A stretch of DNA of 64,000 bases, taken from Voacanga thouarsii. Taxonomy: Eukaryota > Streptophyta > Magnoliopsida > Gentianales > Apocynaceae. Positions 1-15,400 of this stretch are shown piece after piece. The stretch spans positions 69,501 through 133,500 of the forward strand of contig JANUWF010003380.1 of assembly GCA_026120185.1 (NCBI GenBank), given 5' to 3'. A program made the translations under genes and the position numbers. Numbering within the stretch: the stretch's first letter is position 1; every line of letters begins with the position of its first letter. The notes under the pieces were generated by a model. It worked only from the letters and a program-made list of their open reading frames with translations, did not search any database and was not told the origin of the DNA.

Positions 1-444
1 AATTATTAACCAATTCTAAAGTGAAACCAAAATGTCAAAATTTAATCAGGAAGATGTGGATCTAGTTGCTGGGCAAAGTGGCAGAATGCTTCCTTTGGAG
101 ACCAAACGCATTTGTTCTGCTCTGCTCACTTTCATATTTCGATGTATTTGACAAGCTGCAGTATAGTTATCTGGAAGTGTAAATTTTATGAGCTTTAACC
201 CACATATCAGTCACAAAGTGTTCCAAAAGTTCAAAACAGCATACATATAGATCATGGTAGGTACCTTTACAGGCATATTTCAACATACTTATCAGGTAAT
301 ATAGCACTCAAGTTAACGGCAAACTGACAAAATGTTTAAGCACGAATAAAACTTGGGCAAAATGTGAAAACCATTCATGATAGGACATGTAAACATTCTT
401 TCTTTTCATGACTTGGAAGAGAGATTTAGAGTCTCATGATTTAC
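1..444 (-). other. presumed intron of the importin-13-like gene (window edge)
   Basis: This stretch lies after the donor site of the last visible importin exon (exon ends at 445, GT at 444-443 on the minus strand). I read the minus strand for the expected C-terminal exons of the family and found no match. A short open run on the minus strand near 1-166 has an acceptor-like site but does not resemble the family. The final roughly 100 residues are therefore probably beyond the left edge. Confidence 0.5.
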
Positions 445-3400
445 CCTTGACATTGCTGAAATACCAAGCAAAGCATACACCAGATTTGATACAAGACCCT
501 CTCCGGTGTGAGATATGACCTGTATTGACATGGCCTCAACTGAACCTTCAACAATAGAGCCTTTTGTCTCCAGCAAATAAGTCAGGCCAACCTCCAAAAA
601 GCCTGAAATGCTCCAGAATGAGTTAGCAGTTAATCTAATCTGAATATGAAAGAAAAAATTTACAACACACGCAGAAAGAATTCTGCAAAAGGAACTTGCC
701 TTATGTATGCAAGTTTTTCCTACATTCCCAAAACCAAACTGGATAATCATGCTCTCTTGACCATCCAATTTATCCAATGTTATTAGCGAGCTACATGTTC
801 TCAGAGGGAAGAAAGTATCCACTGGATATACTCTTATAAATGAACATAAATGTGGGCTTGCAAATACAAATAGATTGCATACTGTGGAAAAATTATGGGG
901 ATATGCTCAGTATGTACAGCTAGAAATCCCATAATTTATGGGATCTGACAGCTAGGAGTAGTTTCCTAGTTTATTTGTACAGCTAGAAGTTCCATAATTC
1001 ATGGGATCTGACAAAGGGTAGTTTCCTAATTTTCTGCTAGGATTTTTGTATATAAAGGCTGACCAACACTATATGTACACTAGAGAGATTTCAATAGAAA
1101 TTGTTTTTCTGGTTCCACTCACAATATATTTTCTCTTTGTTTGGATTCTGAGATGGTATCAGAGCTGTTCTTTCTTGGGAACTGTTTCTGAGTTTGCTTT
1201 TGCCAGATTGATTGGCAATGCTCTCTGTTTTTGGCCGGCCTTATTTGCTGGTTTCTTTTCTTCATTTGATCAGCCTTAATCGCTGGTGTGTTAGCCGCTT
1301 TTTTCCCTCCGGTTAGCCTCATTTTTCCTTCCAGATTACTTTTGTTCCTGTCAGCCAACATGTCGGAAATAACATAGACTACTGCCTTCCAGACTACTGC
1401 ACCACAAAGTGAAGTTGCATCACAAGAGTCAAGTGGTCTTAACCAGGAGGAACTTAAGAGGGTGAGATCTCTTATCAACTGTCTTGAGAAGTCTTCAGGT
1501 ACTTGTTCTTTGGTGTATTCAGGTAAGTTTTCTTTCTCCATTGGATTAAATGCTTCAGATACACTCGCAAGAAAATCCCAGATCATGGACTCAAGAGCTA
1601 CCAATCACATGACCCATTCATCCAAAGATTTTTCAACCTATACCCCATATCCTAGCAGCTGGAAAATAGCCACAGCCGATGGATCTTTAACAACTGTTGC
1701 AAGTGTAGGAGATGTTCAAAAATATCCTTCACGTCCCCAAATTATCCGCCAACCTTGTCCCCATACAAAAACTTACCCAAGATCTATCCTGCAATGTGGG
1801 TTTTTACAGTGATTGTTGTGTGTTTCAGGACAAGGGTTCAGCGAGAACAATGGACATGCTAAAAAAGGGACAATCTCTGCTACCTCGAGACGCCAAGACA
1901 GTTGAACATAGGTGAAAGCAGGGTTCTCATGTCAAAGACCAGTTTATCCAACAAGGAGAAAATCCTTCTTTACCATCCTCGTTTAGGACATCCATCGCTT
2001 AGGTCGTTAAGACTTTATTTCCAGGTTTGTTTTTGCATTTAAGTGTTGAAGAATTCCATTGTGAGGTGTGTGAACTTGCCAAACACAAGCGAGTGTCTTT
2101 TCCAATTAGTAATAAAAAGAGTTCTGCTCCCTTCTATCTTGTTCACACTGGTCCTACTGTTCCTAATATCTCTAGAGCACGATGGTTCGTTTCGTTTATT
2201 GATGATTGTACTCGTGTTACTTGGCTATTCTTGTTCAAGTATAAATCTGATGTTAGTACTGTACTACCAAATTGCTGCTCCATGGTAAAAAATCAATTCG
2301 GGGTTGATGTCAAGAGGTTTAGGACTGATAATGCCAGGGATTATTTCAACCAAGTCCTCGACTCCTTATTTTTAGGAAGTGGGGGTTATTCATGAGTCAT
2401 CCTGTGTAAGTACTCCACAGCAAAATGAAGAAGCAGAAAGGAAAAATGGTGATCTCCTTGAGAAAACTCGAACACTATTATTTCAGAAAAACATGCCTAA
2501 AACCTTTTGGGTAGAAGCAGTTCTTACAGCCACTCATCTCATAAATCATTTGCCTGTACGAGTCTTGGTATATAAAAGTCCAATGGAAGTTCTCTCATCC
2601 TTTTACCTCAACATAAGAACCACCAACAATTTTGTTCCTAGGGTTTTTGGGTGTGTGTCTTTCGTTCATGTTCATCATCCATACAGAGGAAAACTTGATC
2701 CTAGGGCTCAAAAATGTTGACAATGAGGTATAAGCAAATCCAAGGTGATCATACATTGTTCATTAAACATTCTCCTTCAAGGGGAATCACAACCCGAAGG
2801 AGGTTCATTTGCAAGCGGCTTATAGAATACTTCAGTATCTTAAGGAGACACCTGGAAAAAGTATCTTATTCAGAAGAAATGGAGGATTGGTACTTGAAGC
2901 ATACACTGATGCTAATTATGCTGGGCCTATTGTTGATAGAAGGTCAACAATCCAGAAGTATGGTAGCTTGGTCGAGTGCTCTGGTTGAAGATCATTCTTG
3001 GAGACCTAAAGATTAAGTGGGATGGACCTATGAGAGGCTACTGCAACAACAAGCCTGCAATCAATATGGCTCACAATCCCTTACAACATGACTGAACAAA
3101 GCACATTGAGATTGATAGACATTTTATTAAGGAAAAGCTGGAGAGTGGATTAATCTGCACGTCTTCTGTGTCATCAAAGAATCAACTCGCAAATGCACTA
3201 ACGAAAGGGTTAGATAGTTCATCGTTTCAAACTATTGTATCCAAGTTGGGAATGGAAAATACCTATTCACCAGCTTGAGAGGGAGTGTGGAAAAATTATG
3301 GGGATATGCTCAATATGTACAGCTAGCAATCCCATAATTTATGGGATCTAATAGCTAGGAGTAGTTTGCTCCCATAATTCATGGGATCTGACAGCTAGGA

Positions 3401-6400
3401 ATAGTTTACTAATTTTGTTTGTACAACTAGAAGTCCCATAATTCATGGGATCTGACAAAGGGTAGTTTCCTAATTTTTTTGCTAGGATTTTTGTATATAA
3501 AGGCTAACCAACACCATATGTACAATAGAGAGATTTCAATAGAAATTGTTTTTCTTGTTCCATTTGTAATACCCCGTTTAAAACCACATTTATTATATGG
3601 GGAAAGTCATGCATGGCATAACATTTTATTTGACATTTGATAACTTGAACCATTTTCATGGGTATATGTGATCTATGAGTTGGTTAGTTCATAAATTTAT
3701 TTACTTTTGATATAATTGTTGGAGAACTATTTAAACAAGAGTGGTTGTAGTCTAGTGGTTAAGGCTTGGTGTTTGTTTCTTGGTGGACTTGAGCTTTTGT
3801 TTTATGAGTATTATTAGAAGGGAAATGAAACAAGTGAGTGAGAGTTAAGGGAATTTGTTAGAGGAATATTTAAACAAGCGTTGTTGTGGTTTAGTGATTA
3901 AAATAAGAGTTGTTGTTGTTTAGTGGTTAAAACAAGAGTTGTGAGTGGAGTGGTTGAAGCTCGAGTTGTTGTGGTTTAGTGATTAAAATAAGAGTTGTTG
4001 TGATTTAGTGGTTGAAACAAGAGTTATTGTGGTTGAGTGGAGTGGTTGAAGCTAGAGTTTTAGTGGTTGAAGCTTGGTGTTTAATACTTGGTGACTTGAG
4101 TTTAAATCCCAACTCTTGCAAACCTTTCCATTCTTATTTCTCAAAGTTCTCTTAAGCTAAACAAAAACCAGTCACACACACACTCACAAAAATTCCAACT
4201 TCCCTTACTCTCAAATTCCCCTCTGGTTTTAAGCAAAAATCACAGCACAAGACCCCAAGTTTTCTTCCCCTATTTCTGCCCAAAGCTGAACCAAAAATCA
4301 GCCTATACTTTTCTCCTTTTCCTCTCATTATCTAGGTCACTTTAGCACCCTAGAGCACAGCCATAAACTCCTTCTATTCACTGCAGTTTCGGCCAAACCA
4401 AGAAGAGCAAAAGCTACCATTTTTTCCCTTGTTTGTTCAAGAGTCCAAAACAAGGTGAACCCTAAACCTCTCTTCTACAAAAAAAAACAGCCACCTTTTC
4501 TCTTCAAGATTTCGACCATCACAACTCCAATCACCACCAAAATCGAAACCTAAGGGCAAGAATTAAGAAACCCAATCATCTCTTCCTCTCAAGTGAACTC
4601 AACCGATCACCAAGGAACCACCTTTGCTTCATTGTCTTGTCTATCCAAGAGGTATTTTGAGACTCAATCTCTATTGATTTGAATGAGCCTGATTTTATAG
4701 TGATGTTATTATGTATAAAGTATAGCATGAAAAACATGAATGGATGAGATGGTTGAATTTGATGGAGCAATAGCTGATCTAGGTGAATATGGGGTGAAAT
4801 ATTATGATATCATGTTATGTTAGACCTAGATCCATCTTATGGTTGGTTAAAGATGAGATCTTTTGATTCATATGGGGTTATTAGATGAAATTTATGTTAG
4901 ACGAATATTAGAGGTCCTTGTATTGATGATGAGATTCGATTATATGCATGCCATGATGAGATGCAGGATCATGGGGAAACTATAGCGATGAGCTTCTACC
5001 TAGATGCCATGGATGAATTAGATGATTAATATGATCATATAGATTCATGATGCATGAAAAGATGAGTGGATTCATAACTGGTTTCTAATCATAGAAACAT
5101 TGATTCTAGATAAGGAAGAAAGTGAAAAAGAGATCAAGCATTGCTTTGGTTGATTATTAAGAATATCCAAGTAAGTCTCTCGCATAACTGTTTTGCTAAA
5201 TATTACATGCTTACAAGTATTTTTGTACAATGATATTTGAAATGGTGTCAATATGATGATTGACATGATGATGAATTGTACTGTGGTATTTTGATACTTG
5301 ATTTGAGAACGTGTTTATTTTATTCTCTAAATGAGTTTGTCAAATCCCAACTTTTGAACTGAAAACGATTTCTTTTCTTTATCACTAAACATTTTGGAAA
5401 ACTTATTGTGAAAAGCCACGTTTTACAAAGACAGGGTAATCAATGATTGTGAAAACAAGGGAAATAATTCTACTCCTAAATGGGGAGCGTTAAGTACTTA
5501 GCGGGGGTAAGCTAGTGGTACTAGTCTTGAAGAGCTAGAGTGAGTCTTCTGGCAGTAGACTACCTCCAGAAGATAAACTCAATGTAGAGAGGCGACAGTA
5601 CTACTTAGTCAGGCCGGTCCGAGCTAGCATACGGGTCCATGTGGACTTTATTTATCCGGGTTGGACAACCGGTGTGTTGAGTGTAGAGATGGAAGAATAT
5701 CTCACCCTAGCGGGAGGATCCCCCACAACCCATTGTTGAAAGGTTACATTGGGACTCTACCATGGTGGTAATCATGATATGGATTGTGATACTATTGTTT
5801 GAATCATTGCTAATCCCTACATAATGAACTTATGATTATGATGAGATGATGATTTATTAAGAACTGCTTTGGATATGATGAACAATGCTCCTTTGAATAA
5901 TTGTTTATTGATGAAAAGTCTTGCAAACATGATTTTGTGATTTTGATAAACCTGCATGCACGAAATGTTTATATATGACATTCGCACATACGGGACTTAC
6001 TGAGATGCAAATCTCACACTATTTTACATCATGTTTTCAAGGGAGTGCTTTTATTGAGAAGGTTGAAGAAATAAGAGATGACCTTCAGTTTATTTATTTT
6101 TGCTTTGTATTTTTTTCAAAAGATGATTGTTAGTTTTAGATTCTCGGACTTGTATAAGTTTTAACTTTGGTTGTAATAAAATTATCGCATGATTTTATTT
6201 AGTCATTTTCGTTCCTTTTGTACCTCATTATAAAGACCCCTAATCGTTTAGACAGGGGCGACATCCCGCCTATTTAGGTACGTAGGTAGTGAGGTGTTAC
6301 ACCATTCACAATATGATTTCTCTTTGTTCGGATTCTGAGACATATAACTTTAAATAACTCTTGTTTATGCCAATCACAACCAGTCAAAGTTTTGAGACAA

Positions 6401-9400
6401 TGACTCCTATTATGTTAAACATTAATGAATAAGATGCATGACTTTTCATGCATTGAACTCTCTTTGAAAAGACATGTTAACGTGTGTAAATCATATGTCC
6501 AGGCCACATGTTAAAAAAGAGGTAAACTAGTGATCTTGGAAGCATATGCATAAAATACAATAAATTGCGCCAGTGACCCTTCAACTTTATTGAATTTTTG
6601 TTTATGTGCTAGAACTTTAATTTCCTTAAACTATGAAAATGTCTCAAATCTTGCCATCCCATCCATTTTCATCATGAGGTTAACGGAAGCAAGTTCTGTG
6701 ACTTTTGATTTTTTGCCCTTGAACTTTTAAAATTTTGGTTTTCACCCTCTAACTACAGAAGTGACTATTATTTCCCTTGTACCCCTTCTAAATTGATAAC
6801 CATGCATTCAATATTTGGATGAGTCGAAAAGGACGAGAGAAGGCAGAAGAAAGAGAGAAAGATAATTAGTGTAAGCCAGTAATGGAGTAGAAGGCTCATC
6901 CAAATGTTGAATGGATAATCAATCACAGAATGGTCGGCGCATAACAAGAAACCATTCTCTTGTCTAAACTGCCCCCATAAATTTGAAGGAAAAGTTACAC
7001 AACTGCAACTTCTGTTAGGGATTAATGGAGAAAATCAACCAAATGACAATAGTTGAGTCATTACTGTAGTTAGAGAGCAAAAACCAAAATTTTGAGCGTT
7101 TGAAGGCAAAAATCAAAACTCGTGAAAGTATAATGGTAACGTGACCTGTTTCTGTTATCCCTAATGGCAAAAGTGGGTGACAGGCAAGATTTGAGACCTT
7201 TTCACAATTTGAGGGCAAGAACTTTTAAAGTTGGCAAACCAAAATTTGATAAAGTTCAAGGGTTAGTGGCAAAAAAGTTGAAGCATACAACAAGAAAAAA
7301 CACAAACTTAGAGCAAACATTCACAGCAGAATTACATTCATTCCAATCTTCAACATCATTATTTTCTTCAAAAACTACAAGCAGAATGAACATAATGATA
7401 TCGATCCTCAAGACTTACTGGACATGTACGACATCGCTGATAAGGCGGCACCACGGTGCATAGCTGTACAGCATATAGCAGCCTTCTGGATAGATATTTC
7501 AAGAATCGAGGAAGCCGCAGCTAATACTGCCTGAGATATATTAAAAAGCTAGAGGAGTCGGTAGATTTGTATAACTACACAAACCTTGACAATCAGAATT
7601 TGGAAAAAAGCATAAAGAGAACCCATTTTAGAGAGAGTGAGACAAAGGGGATAATCAGCACCTTTGGTGAACTGCGGACAAATGCAGATGCAAAATTAGT
7701 GTAGGCCTCAACCAAATCAGGCTCTTGGTCACATACATATGAAGAAGTAAGAGCCATTATTGAAGTTGCACAAGTAAATCTCTCAAAAGTGCTGATGTAT
7801 ACAGACCCATATTCTTCCTTACTCCCAAACTCTTCAATGATAACAGAAGCTGAAAAAGGAGTGCTGATTGACTCAAATGGAAAATCTAGAAAGTACTTAA
7901 ACTCACAGTTCAATTCCTTACTTAAACAAAACCAACACAATATGAGCATGGCATGGCATATCTCACATATGCTATAAGTTTTCTAAAACAATGATAAAAC
8001 ATGACCTAGTGTTCCAAGAACAGCAATTAAACTTGAGATTCATTCTCCAATCCAAACTCTAATATATGAAACACGCTTATGGCACTAAAATCTAAGCTAA
8101 GAGTGTAAGTGAATACAGATTTATTTGAGATGAGTTTGTTTAGATGTAATAAAAAAATATTAAATATATGGAGTTTAAGTGGGGCCAAAGAGAGCAAATA
8201 TGATGTATTGTGAGTATATGGCAGTTATTGGGAAACGAAAATTATTTAAACTAATATTATTTTAAATTAAAGTGAAATTTTCAATTGGAAAGAATTTGTG
8301 CCACCTGTAACTTAAAAAGTGTGTTGCCCATATCGGGCCTACTGGAAAGTGTCCAGCCCACATGTGCAGTGTCACATGGAAGTGTTCAGAAGTATCAACT
8401 AATAGCAAACAGATGAGATGCTGATTTAACAGCATAACATGTTTTACTAGTTGCAAATGAACAAGCCAACTGACAAGTACCATGGATCTCTCTGAGTGAC
8501 AAGAGTTAAAGTCCAGAGCTTGATTTCCTTTAGAAATCAAGTACTTTAAAGGAAAAAAGATTTTAGTCAACAGAAAGATCGAAATATTCATGTCTATCTG
8601 TCTGCGCTTGTTCACTGCAGGCAGCAAATTTTCAAGAGGCATAGAGAGGTCATTGCCTATATGAATGAGAATACCGTATGATTGCTGCTAATGGGTAACC
8701 ATCTAAGAATGAAAACACTGTCAAGAATGCCAATAGAAATTCAGCAACTCGGTATAGACATTTACCTGCTCTGATATAGCATTCATGAGTTTGGAATGCT
8801 GTAAAATTTGATGATAAACAATGCAATACTTTGGGCAATATGGTCACAAAGTGATGAGCTGCAAATGAATAAAGATGAGAAGATGAAACACATGATACAA
8901 ATTTCATCTCCATCAACAATATGGAAAGAAATATATGAACTGGAAATCTATTTGAAAGATAAAAACAGCACTAATGGAAGAGAATACAGCCACTAGTATC
9001 TTTTTAGATAAAAGAAAAAAATCAATTGATGAAAAGAGAAGGAACACTAAAAGGATGATCAATCCTCAAGAAAGCAGAGCCAAAACTACATCAAATCTGC
9101 TTTCCAATGCCTTTTTAAATCTATTAGAGCAATACATGCAAAAATAACAGTCACTATTGCCAAAAGAGTAGAAAGAAAACTAGTTTTGTTGTTTTTAAAA
9201 TTCACAATATTCTGTTCTACCACTGATATGAATTGCCAATAGTATCGAATTTAGCTGTTTTAACACACTATATAACACTGCAGAGCATGTTACTTAAGAA
9301 GTGGAGATGGGGGCTACAAAAGAGCAATACAGAACTGTACTCAAACATTTCTTTCCCCAGATAAACAAATAAATTTTATTAATACAAGTACAAGAAAGTG

Positions 9401-12400
9401 GATGATGAATCCTCCAGAAACCAAATTAAAAACTATGCAGGAGTTCCCTTCCAACCCCTCCATAAGTATGTCAAAGCAATGCCTATGAAAACACCAGATG
9501 TTATCGCCCAAAGAGAAGAAAGAAAAGCAATTCTATCCTAAAATAATTCAATAGGCATAAAATAATTCAATAGGCATATACTGAACTTCACACTAATTGA
9601 GTCCTGCATATCTGATTTTATGAACCTGACTCACAAAATGTATTGCTTGAATTTAGCTTGACTAAGCTTGGGTCCTATTCAAGCCTACATGTGCTCAAAC
9701 AAAGGGCCAACTTCATTCCCTCCTTGATCACGACAACTACATTTATAAGATAACAGAAAGGCTTAAGCTCAACAAACTCATAAGCCAAGTACTTATGTGT
9801 TTAAGCTCATACCAAGTACTCAAGAAGCCCGAACATAATTCAAGATTGGCCGAGATGAAGCCAAGAGGATTTTTTGGCTGAGTGAGATCCACAAGCAAGT
9901 AGCTCTATTCATTCACACCCCGTGGCACCCGCAGGATAATATTCTCATGATTCCCATGCAAACCAAAAGGTTAACAATTTCTTAAACATAATCAACTATG
10001 TTTTTCTTTTTCCTATTGTTCAACGTATCTTTTACCGGTTACACAGTGCCTCAAATAAAGTGTACTCCAGAACTCCCCTGAATAACTATTAGAACTACAC
10101 AAACTTTTTGAAGACAATTTAAAAAATTCACTGCAGTACGCATTTACAGGTCTGAACAGCAATAAGAAAAAGTAAAAATACCCGATGATTGAATTGCTTG
10201 TGAAAGGGCCCTGCAGGCTGCAGAAGATAAACTTGCATTCCCGATAGGTTCAGACTGAAAGATTTTTTCAAGCATTGGCCAGAACACCCCCAGCAGCACA
10301 AGAATTGAATCATCTAAAGCCAGACCACTTGAAATGTGTGTTGCAAGATGATTGAAAACAGTTCCCATTCTAAAGACAGAAACATCTCGATCAGTTAAGC
10401 TTACAGCCACCAATGATGTTAAATGTTGCAGATTATACAATGACCTCCATCCCTAGCCCCACATCCCTGTAGCCATTTCCAGTAGCCCCAACTCTTGGTT
10501 CACTTAACGATTAAAAAACCAACTTTGGTTACACAACTTTTTCCCCTTTCACTTCACATTATTTGCGCTACATAAGAGGACGACATTCAACTAAAGATGG
10601 AGGGAGCATATATGCATTTTCTTGAAAAATTCTTTTACTGTAAGTCGTATGTGTTTCCAACATAATCCTTTAGAGAGATCTTCCTAAAATAGGGCACAAA
10701 GAAACCATCAATTATTTTTCATAAAGAAAGAATAGCCATGATCAAATCTTCGTCCCACTGAATTAGAAAATATCCTTCAATTGCAAAATTATACTAGTAG
10801 TGGACAGAAGTTATTAAAAAGTCACGGTTAGGGAATTGAAGTAGAAAATGTAGTTCACAACTCTGATTGGTGGACAGAGGAGAAAGAATAATTGTACTGC
10901 AATAGTTACTGACTTATTGAAGACATAAGAAGGCTGCAAGATATATCTTGGGAAACTATCATGAAGGCATGCATCTATAACAAGAAACCCACTAGTGCAA
11001 CGGTTGATAAATTATTGAAGACATAAAGAGGCTACAGGATTGTATCTTTTTATAGAAAAATGTGTTGGAGATCTTGAATCATCATGAGAAACCCACTTCT
11101 ACAACAACAAGTGATATCTTAAATAGAAGATTAGAAATTAAAAATTTTACTGTCTGCAGTCATTTGTTACAATTGCTCACTCAATATGATTTTTGACATC
11201 AAACTACCCAGATTTTTCATTGATGCAGCACATTAAGTTGCAGATACATACCCACTCATCTTGAAATTCTTTAGTTAATCAAAAAGCACACTCTTTAGAC
11301 ATGGACAACTTGCAGCCCTTTAGACTCTACAGAAATTGTTGGAAAACCACATTGTAAGAGAAATCAAATTTTGTTGTGTTTTCCCATTGAAGGAGAAATC
11401 TGAAGTGCTCTCTGCAAAAAGATTCAGGATAAAAGTTGTGTTTTGAACGAAACAGAAGAAAGATCGCTGCTCAAGCTAAAAGGATCGAAAAACAGACACA
11501 GAAATAAGCATCAATCTGTAGCAATAAGACCACACCTATATAGCCCTCTTCTGGCACTGTTTATGAGCTGTGTATATGTAGCTGGATCTTGCCTCATAGA
11601 ATGCTTGTGATCTTTATCAACCTGGCCGAATTTTTAAAAAATAAAAACATAAATAAAAGAGTAAAAGAGTTATCAGACCATCCAACCTCCAAGCATATAA
11701 GTTTTATTTGAACTGACTTCACTGATTCAAGAAAATAGCTTAGTTAACTTAAACCCATCAAACAATTAAAGCAACTTCATTAAAACCTTGACTGGAGAGA
11801 AGGAAAACAAAGACCCTAACTTGTAAGCAACAACTTTTTCTGCGAGGTTCTTCAATTGAAAACATCTTCTCTATGAAGGGGCCATCACTTCCACAAATGA
11901 AGCCAACATGAAAATTTGGGGACATGAAGATTAAAGCCTATGACCATGGTTTGGTTGGTGTGAAAATTGGAAGGAAAAGGAGAGGAAAAGTAAATGCGGA
12001 AGTAAATGACGTATCTCGTTTGGTTAGGATGGAGAAGGGCAGGGGAAGTAAATCAAGAGGCGTACCACTATCTCACCACATCAGCATTTCTTTCCCTCCC
12101 AAACTGGAGGGGTTGGGAGAGAAAAAATCTTCTGGAGATGATAAAGGCATTAAAGACAGGATTGACCATACTTCTTTAGTTTTAAAAATAAATTGAGAGA
12201 GAAAAAAGAGGCATTAAAATGTAAAATAAGTACATATTTCTTTCCCCTCTCCTCTCCCACTCATACAAAAAAAGAATAAGGTAAAAGGAAATACTTCTAT
12301 TAGGCAAAACATTTGTCCCCTTCCCCCTCCCCTCACTTTAGCAGACCAAACTCTAACTAAAACAGAATTATCTAGTTAACAATGATTATGATGTCCAGGT

Positions 12401-15400
12401 GATGGAAAGCCAGTTCTTGTCTGGGCTCGAATTCCTGCTGGGTTTTGAACACAAGGTTCATATATCTTGTGTAATCTAACACCTGGAACTACTTTGTTTC
12501 CGTAGATGTTTCATTGAAGGTGCATCAATTTTCTAATCTCACAAGAACGCTCTGAATCTAGATATCTCTGTTCCAAGGCAATCTTTCACTATGATCCTGG
12601 TTTACATGACTGATTTTTCGTCTCATTCTGCACAAAGCACTAAATAAAATTCAAACTTCAGTTTCATTAAAAGTAGCAAAGGAAAAAGCCAAGGTCACAA
12701 TTGCCAGTGTGGCACTCTTTGAGCATTCTTCAGTGAACAAAAGGGGAAACGATGATAATGAACTGCATAAATCAATGCAACAACAAACTGAATATGCAAA
12801 ACTTTTCGATGGGTCTGTGAGATAGAAAAATAAGGCACATGACATGTTGAAAGTATAGGAATCACTTACAAACAATGATAACAAACTGTCAGGCAATTGA
12901 AGATGAAACAGTGAACTTACAAGTTTTCCAATTGCTTCATAGCTTGGAGAAAGTAATCTAAGTAACAAATTATTTTTCAGCTCCTTATTTGGAACAGAAC
13001 CCACTACCAGGGCGATAGCACCTACTACTTCTTCTTCATCCTCCGGAGAAAAATACCTCTCTTGCAATTTCTAACAATTATGTATTTACAGTACATCATA
13101 ACAATATCGAAAACTGGAAAAGGAATGTGTAAGTATAAGTTGATTGAAGCACTAATCTCAGAATGGTCAATAGTAGGTATTTCATATATTGTACTGATCT
13201 CATATGCTAAGCAACTGAAAAAAATAAAAATAAACAACCCAGAGATATCTTGAGCCGGGGATACTGCTTTTATATATTTCACTTGTGTAATGTATAGAAT
13301 AACTAAAAGGTTATTTTAGCAATAGAAAGGAAATGATATTATCCTTCAACGTTATTTCATAAAAGATCCTCCCAAAGGGTGCAATTGAATGGGCGAGAGA
13401 ATTGTTGATAGCTTTTTCCCCCTTTTATTTATTCACATTCAGTGATAAGTGAGAATAGTTGATTATGGAAACATCTTGACATAAAATCAGAGCCGTGTGT
13501 GAACAAAATACAAAAAGAACATATACCAGAAAATGGAGCATAAAGTAAAATTTCCAGGTTTACATTAAGCCTAACCTCTCCAATCCAAATTAAGATTTCC
13601 AAGTTTGAAGGATCATGCATAAGTGTGGTAGACTCCTCGCAAAACTTGCGCAAAGCACATGAACAAGCACTTGAACAGAAGGATTTTGAGATCCCTGTTG
13701 CAAGAAACAACCTGAAAATAGCACATTAGTTGAAGACTTATATGAAAATCCCGTGTGAGTCTAAAGTGAGAGAAAAAGCAAGTGCAAAAAGAAAATGACT
13801 GTAGTATTTCAAAAAACAGATCCATTTCTATATCACTGTTTTTCAACAAGACATTCTCCATTGCAATGCAAAAGCAACAAGAGCTGGAAAATTTTCCAGG
13901 CTGATGATAAATGGAGTCTCAAGTTCAGGCTTTCTTCCAACTAAAGGCAAAGCACATGCCATAAACACCGAGTTTTGCCCCCCCAAAAAAGAAAAAGAAA
14001 AAAAAGACACAAACATACACACACACACAAAATCAACAGGTGTTTATAAACTTGGCTTTCTTCATTTTGGTTTTATCATAATATTTTGTATTCACGAACT
14101 GGATTGCACAACTTAATTTCCCAACATCTTGGTTAACAATCTGGCAACTAATTTTGTTATCATGATTATGATATCTCTGCTGTTGCCACATCATTTCGAA
14201 ACTTAAAATGCCTCGCATACTTTGTGTACCATTACTGTCTATCACTTATCAGTTACAAAATGAAGAACAAAATTCTTACAATAATGATCTAGCATTTGTC
14301 TGCTTCGCAGACATCAACTTGGAATAGGAACTAACAACATCAGCAAGCGTTCTGTATACCTGAAAGATATAAGCATTTGTAGAGAAAGAGCAGTAGGATT
14401 AACCAATCTACAGCATTGCAAATTAAAATTAATTCTCTTATTCATCTTAGTATTTCTTTTCTTTACTTCTGAAATAGCTAAACAAGAAGCATAAAATGTA
14501 CCAGAAGAATAAATCCCTTGGGTTCCTCAGATCTATTGGACAACATTGTGACCAAGGTATTGATGATAGAGAAATCAAAGATTGGGCCTTCTTTAAGAAC
14601 AACTTCAGCAACCTGAGACAAGAAACCTGAATAATATTATAGTCCATAAAAAGAGCGTCAAAAGTTTTGAAAAAGAGAACAATTTTGAAAGAAAATAAAT
14701 GGGGCCAAGGAGAGAGAGTGGAATGCGGTGGAGCGAATGACATTTTTTGAGAATGTATTTTCTAAATAAAATTCATTTGAATTGGGTCTGTTTTTATTTT
14801 GGTTTTCAAAATCAAAACACCCTTTGATTTTGAAACCCCAACCCAAACATACCCTAACTCTCAGTATCCACACCAAAATAAATAAATAAATAAAAATAAA
14901 GGTGATTGTTCTCACAATCTACAGCATTCTCCACAAATAATCTCGCATGATTGCAAATTAGAGGAATTACTACTGTGAACACCCAGGGGGTTAGTAAAGG
15001 TTTTGCGCAAGGTAATCAGACACCACCTACATTCAACCACAAAGTCTTGGAATGTTAATAGCCTCGATTATTTTCGAAGTGGATTTTGTATTCAACAGAG
15101 AATATGACCACCACAGGGGCAGAATTTGAGCTAACTAAATCAAGGAGTTCAGTTAAGATGAGGAAATAAATCTTCCTTTGAAAAGTTCCATTACACACAT
15201 TTCAGGAATAAGGTACTGAAAGCTATATTCTTCTTCATCAAAATTATCTCCAAGTAGCCTAAGTATGAATTTTACAGTATGTTTGTTTAAGGTGAAAAGA
15301 GGGAGAAAAGAAGGGAGGGAGGGGAAGTAAATCTGGAGGTACATGTGTGATTTACCTTGTTTGTTTAGGAAAAAAAAGATGGAGGGGAAGTAAATTTGGA

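Larger units (their letters stand above)
883..6340 (+). mobile_element. decayed Ty1/Copia retrotransposon in importin intron (with nested solo LTR)
   Basis: Two related LTRs (883-1153, and 3286-3564 continuing at 6307-6340) flank a degenerate internal region. The primer-binding site TGGTATCAGAGC starts at 1154, directly after the 5' LTR, and a purine tract (GAGAGGGAG) precedes the 3' LTR. The flanks CATAC (878-882) and CATAT (6341-6345) are a 5-bp target duplication with one change. The element lies in sense on the plus strand, opposite to the importin gene. Without the nested insertion it is about 2.7 kb, far shorter than a full Copia (about 5 kb), so it has lost most of gag and reverse transcriptase. 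Confidence 0.9.

Noticed and set aside
1..166. Open stretch on the minus strand with an acceptor-like site, candidate terminal importin exon
   Set aside because: It does not resemble the family C-terminus, and the expected preceding exon is missing.
7164..7463. 99-codon plus-strand ORF
   Set aside because: Lies across a fold-back repeat arm and the antisense of a placed importin exon.
12390..12640. Candidate importin exon between 12921 and 10369
   Set aside because: No in-frame family match here; the true exon was found at 11536-11621, where the splice phases fit.
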